Shown here: positions 60,840-64,000 of the stretch, piece after piece
How positions within the stretch are numbered: the stretch's first letter is position 1
How the letters are laid out: each line of letters starts with the position of its first letter
NCBI GenBank assembly: GCA_000283575.1
Contig: AP012044.1
Span: 2,046,001 to 2,110,000 of the forward strand
Direction of reading: 5' to 3'
Length of the DNA stretch: 64,000 bases
From: Oscillibacter valericigenes Sjm18-20
GTDB lineage: Bacteria > Bacillota > Clostridia > Oscillospirales > Oscillospiraceae
The notes under the pieces: generated by a model
The model's input: the letters and a program-made list of their open reading frames with translations, nothing else
What the model was told of the DNA's origin: nothing
Databases searched by the model: none
Position numbers and translations under genes: made by a program

Positions 60840-60974
60840 AATACAAATGTCCGTGCCGTGTGAACACAAGAAATAAATAAAATCGACACCTTTACATTAT
60901 AGTACACCAAAGCCCCACATTCAACAAGAATTCGACGGTTCGCGTCAAATCACATCACACAGGAGGCAATTCTC

Positions 60975-62066
60975 ATGAAACAGTACAAAGTCGGCATCAT
61001 CGGCTGCACCGGGATGGTGGGCCAGCGCTTCGTCACCCTGCTTGAAAAACACCCCTGGTTTCAGCTTACCGCCATGGCCGCCAGCGCCCGCAGCGCGGGC
61101 AAAACCTATGAGGAGGCTGTGTCTCCCCGCTGGGCAATGGACGGAAGCATTCCCGAAGAGGCGAAAAAGCTGGTGATTCTGGACGCGGAGGCCGACGCGG
61201 AAAAGCTGGCGTCTCAGGTGGACTTCTCCTTCTGCGCCGTGGATATGAAGAAAGAGGAGATCCGGGCGCTGGAGGAAAAATACGCGAAGCTGGAGTGCCC
61301 CATCGTGTCCAACAACTCCGCCAACCGCTGGACGGACGACGTACCTATGGTGGTGCCGGAGCTGAACGCGGACCACATCCAAATCATCGAGGCCCAGCGT
61401 AAGCGCCTTGGCACGAAGCGGGGTTTCATCGCCGTGAAGTCCAACTGCTCCATCCAGAGCTACGTTCCCGCCCTCCATCCCCTGCTGAAATACGGCATGG
61501 AGCGGGCGCTGGTGTGTACCTATCAGGCGATTTCCGGCGCGGGCAAGACCTTCCAGCGCTGGCCGGAAATGGTGGATAACTGCATCCCCTACATTGGCGG
61601 CGAGGAGGAGAAGTCTGAGCAGGAGCCCATGAAGGTCTGGGGCCATATTGAGGGCGGCAGGATCGTCCGGGCGGAGGCCCCTGTCATCACCGCCCAATGT
61701 TTCCGCGTGGCCTGCCAGGACGGACACATGGCCGCCGTATTCATGAAGTTCAAGGACGGCTGCAGGCCCTCCATCCAGCAGATCAAAAAGGACTGGGCGG
61801 AGTTCCGCGGCCCTGCGCAGGAGCTGGAGCTTCCCTCCGCTCCCCGGCAGTTCCTGCACTACTTTGAGGAGCCCGACCGTCCCCAGACCCGGCTGGACCG
61901 GAATTTGGAACACGGCATGGCTATCTCTCTGGGCCGTCTGCGGGAGGACAGCCAGTACGACTACAAGTTCGTCGGCCTGAGTCACAACACCCTCCGGGGC
62001 GCGGCTGGCGGCGGTGTGCTGCTGGCAGAGCTTCTTTGCAAGGAAGGTTATATCACCGCAAAGTGA
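60975..62066 (+). CDS. asd: Aspartate-semialdehyde dehydrogenase
   Basis: Makes aspartate semialdehyde from aspartyl phosphate, between lysC and hom of the 3-6 kb operon. ATG 60975 follows AGGAGG. The NADP motif GIIGCTGMVGQRF is at residues 8-20. The catalytic Cys lies in VKSNCSIQSYVPAL (about 157), and the substrate His/Arg region follows. At 363 residues with SNNSANRWTDDVPMVVPELN it is the longer 'archaeal/fungal' subtype, also seen in Clostridia. A monocistronic gene with promoter and terminator. Confidence 0.96.
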   Translation: MKQYKVGIIGCTGMVGQRFVTLLEKHPWFQLTAMAASARSAGKTYEEAVSPRWAMDGSIPEEAKKLVILDAEADAEKLASQVDFSFCAVDMKKEEIRALEEKYAKLECPIVSNNSANRWTDDVPMVVPELNADHIQIIEAQRKRLGTKRGFIAVKSNCSIQSYVPALHPLLKYGMERALVCTYQAISGAGKTFQRWPEMVDNCIPYIGGEEEKSEQEPMKVWGHIEGGRIVRAEAPVITAQCFRVACQDGHMAAVFMKFKDGCRPSIQQIKKDWAEFRGPAQELELPSAPRQFLHYFEEPDRPQTRLDRNLEHGMAISLGRLREDSQYDYKFVGLSHNTLRGAAGGGVLLAELLCKEGYITAK

Positions 62067-62084
62067 TGCGGCTATTATAGTATA

Positions 62085-62121
62085 AGCGCCTGTCCGCGTT
62101 TCGCGGGCAGGCGCTTTTTTA
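62085..62121 (+). terminator. Terminator of asd
   Basis: AAGCGCCTGTCCGCG pairs with CGCGGGCAGGCGCTT (one mismatch-type G-T) with a 3-nt loop, followed by TTTTT; 18 bp after the stop. Confidence 0.88.
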
Positions 62122-62135
62122 GTTCTTCCGGCGGC

Positions 62136-63740
62136 TCACTTCGCGTTTTCCGTCTTCTGAAGTTCGATATAGTCGTCGTATGTGCAAGCCTTATCGACAA
62201 TGCTTCCATCCGGCTGGAAGTCCATGATGCGGTTTGCCACGGTCTGGACGAATTCGTGGTCGTGGCTGGAGAACAGCACTACGCCCTTGTACTCGATCAG
62301 TCCCTTGTTGACGGCGGTGATGGATTCCAGATCCAGATGGTTGGTGGGCTGGTCCAGCACTAGCGCGTTGGAGCCGAACAGCATCATCCGCGAGAGCATA
62401 CACCGCACCTTTTCGCCGCCGGAAAGAACCTTGACGGCTTTGAACACCTCGTCCCCGGAGAAGAGCATCCGGCCCAGAAAAGAGCGCATAAACGACTCGG
62501 TGGTTTCGCCTGTGTACTGTCCCAGCCATTCCACCAGATTCAAATTGCAGTCGTTGAAGAAGGCGGAGTTATCCAGCGGAAAATAGCTGGTGGAGATGGT
62601 GGTGCCCCACTTAAAGCTGCCCTCATCCGGCTCCAGTTCCTCCATGAGAATCTTGAACAATGTGGTCTTGGCCAACTCGTTTTCACCCACAAAGGCGATC
62701 TTGTCCCCCTTGTTCACCCGGAAGGAGACATCGTTCAAAAGTCTGCGCCCGTCGATCGTCTTGCAAAGGCCCTCCACGGTCAAAATCTCCTTGCCCGGCT
62801 CCCGGTCCATGGAAAAGCCCACAAAGGGATACCGCCGGGAGGACGCGGGCATCTCATCCACCGTCAGCTTGTCCAGGAGCTTGCGGCGGGAAGTGGCCTG
62901 CTTGGATTTGGACTTGTTGGCGGAGAATCTCTGGATAAACAGCTGCAATTCCTTGATCTTTTCCTCGTTCTTCCGGTTCTGGTCCTTCATCATCTTCTGG
63001 ACCATCTGGCTGGACTCGTACCAGAATTCGTAGTTACCCACGTACATTTTGATTCTGCCGTAGTCCACGTCCACGATGCTGGTGCAGACGTTATTCAAAA
63101 AATACCGGTCGTGGCTCACCACGAGGATGAGGCCCTCATACTCCATCAGGAAGTTTTCAAGCCACTCGATGGCCTGAAGATCCAGATGGTTGGTGGGTTC
63201 GTCCAGCAAAATGATGTCCGGTTTTCCAAACAGCGCCTGGGCAAGCAGCACTTTCACCTTTTCCTTGGCGGTAAGGGCGGACATCTGGCTGTACAAAATG
63301 TCGTTGGAGAGACCAAGGCCCTGAATCAGGCGGCTGGCGTCGGACTCCGCCTCCCAGCCGTCCATGTCGGCAAACTCGGCCTCCAGCTCGCTGGCTTTCA
63401 CGCCGTCCGCGTCGGAGAAGTCCTCCTTCTCATACAGGGCGTCCTTCTCCTTCATGATGTTGTACAGGCGCTGGTTGCCCATGATGACCGTATCCAGCAC
63501 GGTGTACTCGTCATACTGGAAGTGGTCCTGCTTCAAAACCGACATCCGCTGGTTTGCGGAGATGACGACCTCTCCGGTGGTGGGCTCCAGGTCGCCGGAG
63601 AGGATGCGGAGGAACGTGGTCTTTCCCGCACCGTTGGCACCGATGATGCCATAGCAGTTGCCGGGCGTGAATTTGAGATTCACGTCCTTAAACAGCGACT
63701 GGCCGCTGAAATTCAGGCTGACTTCACTGACTGTAATCAT
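62136..63740 (-). CDS. ABC-F family ATP-binding protein
   Basis: A 534-residue soluble protein with two ABC ATPase domains and no membrane part. Domain 1 has Walker A GANGAGKTTFL (about 37), signature LTAKEKVKVLLAQAL and Walker B IILLDEPTNHLDL. Domain 2 has FVGENELAKTTLF (a degenerate Walker A), LSGGEKVRCMLSRM and VLDQPTNHLDLES, where Gln replaces the usual Glu region. The linker (about 245-300, charged helices) is the ribosome-interacting arm. It resembles the YbiT/YkpA group, which act on stalled ribosomes and are often not resistance factors. Confidence 0.93.
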   Translation of the reverse strand: MITVSEVSLNFSGQSLFKDVNLKFTPGNCYGIIGANGAGKTTFLRILSGDLEPTTGEVVISANQRMSVLKQDHFQYDEYTVLDTVIMGNQRLYNIMKEKDALYEKEDFSDADGVKASELEAEFADMDGWEAESDASRLIQGLGLSNDILYSQMSALTAKEKVKVLLAQALFGKPDIILLDEPTNHLDLQAIEWLENFLMEYEGLILVVSHDRYFLNNVCTSIVDVDYGRIKMYVGNYEFWYESSQMVQKMMKDQNRKNEEKIKELQLFIQRFSANKSKSKQATSRRKLLDKLTVDEMPASSRRYPFVGFSMDREPGKEILTVEGLCKTIDGRRLLNDVSFRVNKGDKIAFVGENELAKTTLFKILMEELEPDEGSFKWGTTISTSYFPLDNSAFFNDCNLNLVEWLGQYTGETTESFMRSFLGRMLFSGDEVFKAVKVLSGGEKVRCMLSRMMLFGSNALVLDQPTNHLDLESITAVNKGLIEYKGVVLFSSHDHEFVQTVANRIMDFQPDGSIVDKACTYDDYIELQKTENAK

Positions 63741-63779
63741 TCTTGTTTTCCTTTTTGTCGTTTTCGTATTTCAGCGCGA

Positions 63780-63808
63780 CAGCAGGCGCGCAAAAAACGC
63801 GTCTGCTG
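63780..63808 (-). terminator. Possible hairpin between tyrS and the ABC-F gene
   Basis: CAGCAGGCGCG/CGCGTCTGCTG (one mismatch) with an A/T-rich loop. A T-run is in the loop, not after the stem, so it is weak as a terminator. Confidence 0.35.
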
Positions 63809-63838
63809 CTGCTGATGGCACAGTAATTATATTATAAA

Positions 63839-64000
63839 TCAAATCTTGGCGCGATGGAAGACTTTTTTACCTTTTTTAATGACAATTCCGTTTCCGGAGA
63901 AATCATCCCGGTCAAACGTGTCGGAAATCTCCGCCTTTTTGTCGTCCACCGTCACGCCGCCCTGCTGCACCAGACGCCGGGCCTCGCCGTTTGAGGCGCA
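63839..64000 (-). CDS. tyrS: Tyrosyl-tRNA synthetase, C-terminal S4 domain (partial)
   Basis: Only the last 53 codons lie in the window; the gene continues to the right. The product EARRLVQQGGVTVDDKKAEI, then DRDDFSGNGIVIKKGKKVFH, is the S4 RNA-binding domain end of TyrRS that contacts tRNA-Tyr. It is cut by the window edge, not broken. Upstream of the ABC-F gene on the same strand. Confidence 0.85.
   Translation of the reverse strand, partial: CASNGEARRLVQQGGVTVDDKKAEISDTFDRDDFSGNGIVIKKGKKVFHRAKI

Noticed and set aside
60840..60974. Lysine riboswitch or T-box in the asd leader or before thrR-hom
   Set aside because: Leaders are only about 130 and 40 nt and show no T-box or L-box sequence blocks.
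1..64000. CRISPR array
   Set aside because: No regularly spaced direct repeats and no cas genes were seen on either strand.

Overview
The window looks like chromosomal DNA of an anaerobic, endospore-forming, fairly GC-rich Clostridia bacterium, most likely of the Oscillospiraceae (Flavonifractor/Oscillibacter-like). The evidence is the set of sporulation genes (sigH, spoIIM, spoIID-like, yunB, cwlD, cotJA/cotJB, cotJC), an oxygen-sensitive class III ribonucleotide reductase, the Rex redox repressor, a Gram-positive tgt-queA-yajC cluster and Firmicutes-type Shine-Dalgarno sites. The genus is an inference.

Layout. 0.1-2.9 kb: a class A penicillin-binding protein. 3.1-8.5 kb: an aspartate-family amino acid operon (ThrR/PheB-type ACT regulator, homoserine dehydrogenase, aspartokinase, a small membrane protein, then the UPF0237/UPF0210 pair); asd lies alone at 61 kb. 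8.6-11.6 kb: nrdD and a frameshifted nrdG. 11.7-16.3 kb: a 55-residue cysteine-rich protein, an SLH-domain protein, rex with its own operator, a tRNA-Arg(CCG) and a chemoreceptor. 16.5-22.0 kb: an AT-rich accessory block (two CPBP proteases, a Vat-like acetyltransferase, membrane proteins, a DUF6143-like protein). 22.7-33.6 kb: the rearranged region described below. 33.7-35.2 kb: an IS1182-type element. 35.3-39.4 kb: murD-yunB-ligA. 39.5-40.0 kb: RNase P RNA. 40.1-43.0 kb: a phage-type DUF6291 gene and two inverted, damaged IS3-family copies. 43.1-62 kb: housekeeping operons (yebC, nif3-trmK, sigH, ruvCAB-glmM, ECF sigma/DUF4179, xerD-spoIIM, yajC-tgt-queA, a SpoIID-like gene, asd). 62.1-64 kb: an ABC-F ATPase and the 3' end of tyrS.

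Main observation. The spore-coat manganese catalase gene cotJC is cut in two. Its first 31-32 codons follow cotJA/cotJB on the minus strand at 22.7-22.8 kb. The remaining 166 codons lie 10.3 kb away on the plus strand at 33.1-33.6 kb, directly after a large serine recombinase gene. Both breakpoints carry a near-identical 15-bp sequence (CAATAyGGTGGrCCA) in inverted orientation. Crossing over inside it would invert the 10.4-kb segment, which also carries cwlD and radA, and rebuild a full 198-codon cotJC in frame. This resembles the sporulation-gene interruptions removed by serine recombinases (skin-type elements), except that the geometry here calls for inversion rather than excision. It may be a developmental inversion switch, a once-excisable element stranded by a later inversion, or an assembly of one phase of a mixed population; the sequence alone cannot decide.

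Other points of note: a one-base deletion in nrdG inside its radical-SAM cysteine motif, a fused CotJA-CotJB protein, a Rex autoregulatory box, a hairpin that buries a ribosome binding site behind yajC, and an IS1182-type element that appears to have split the cotJC terminator.
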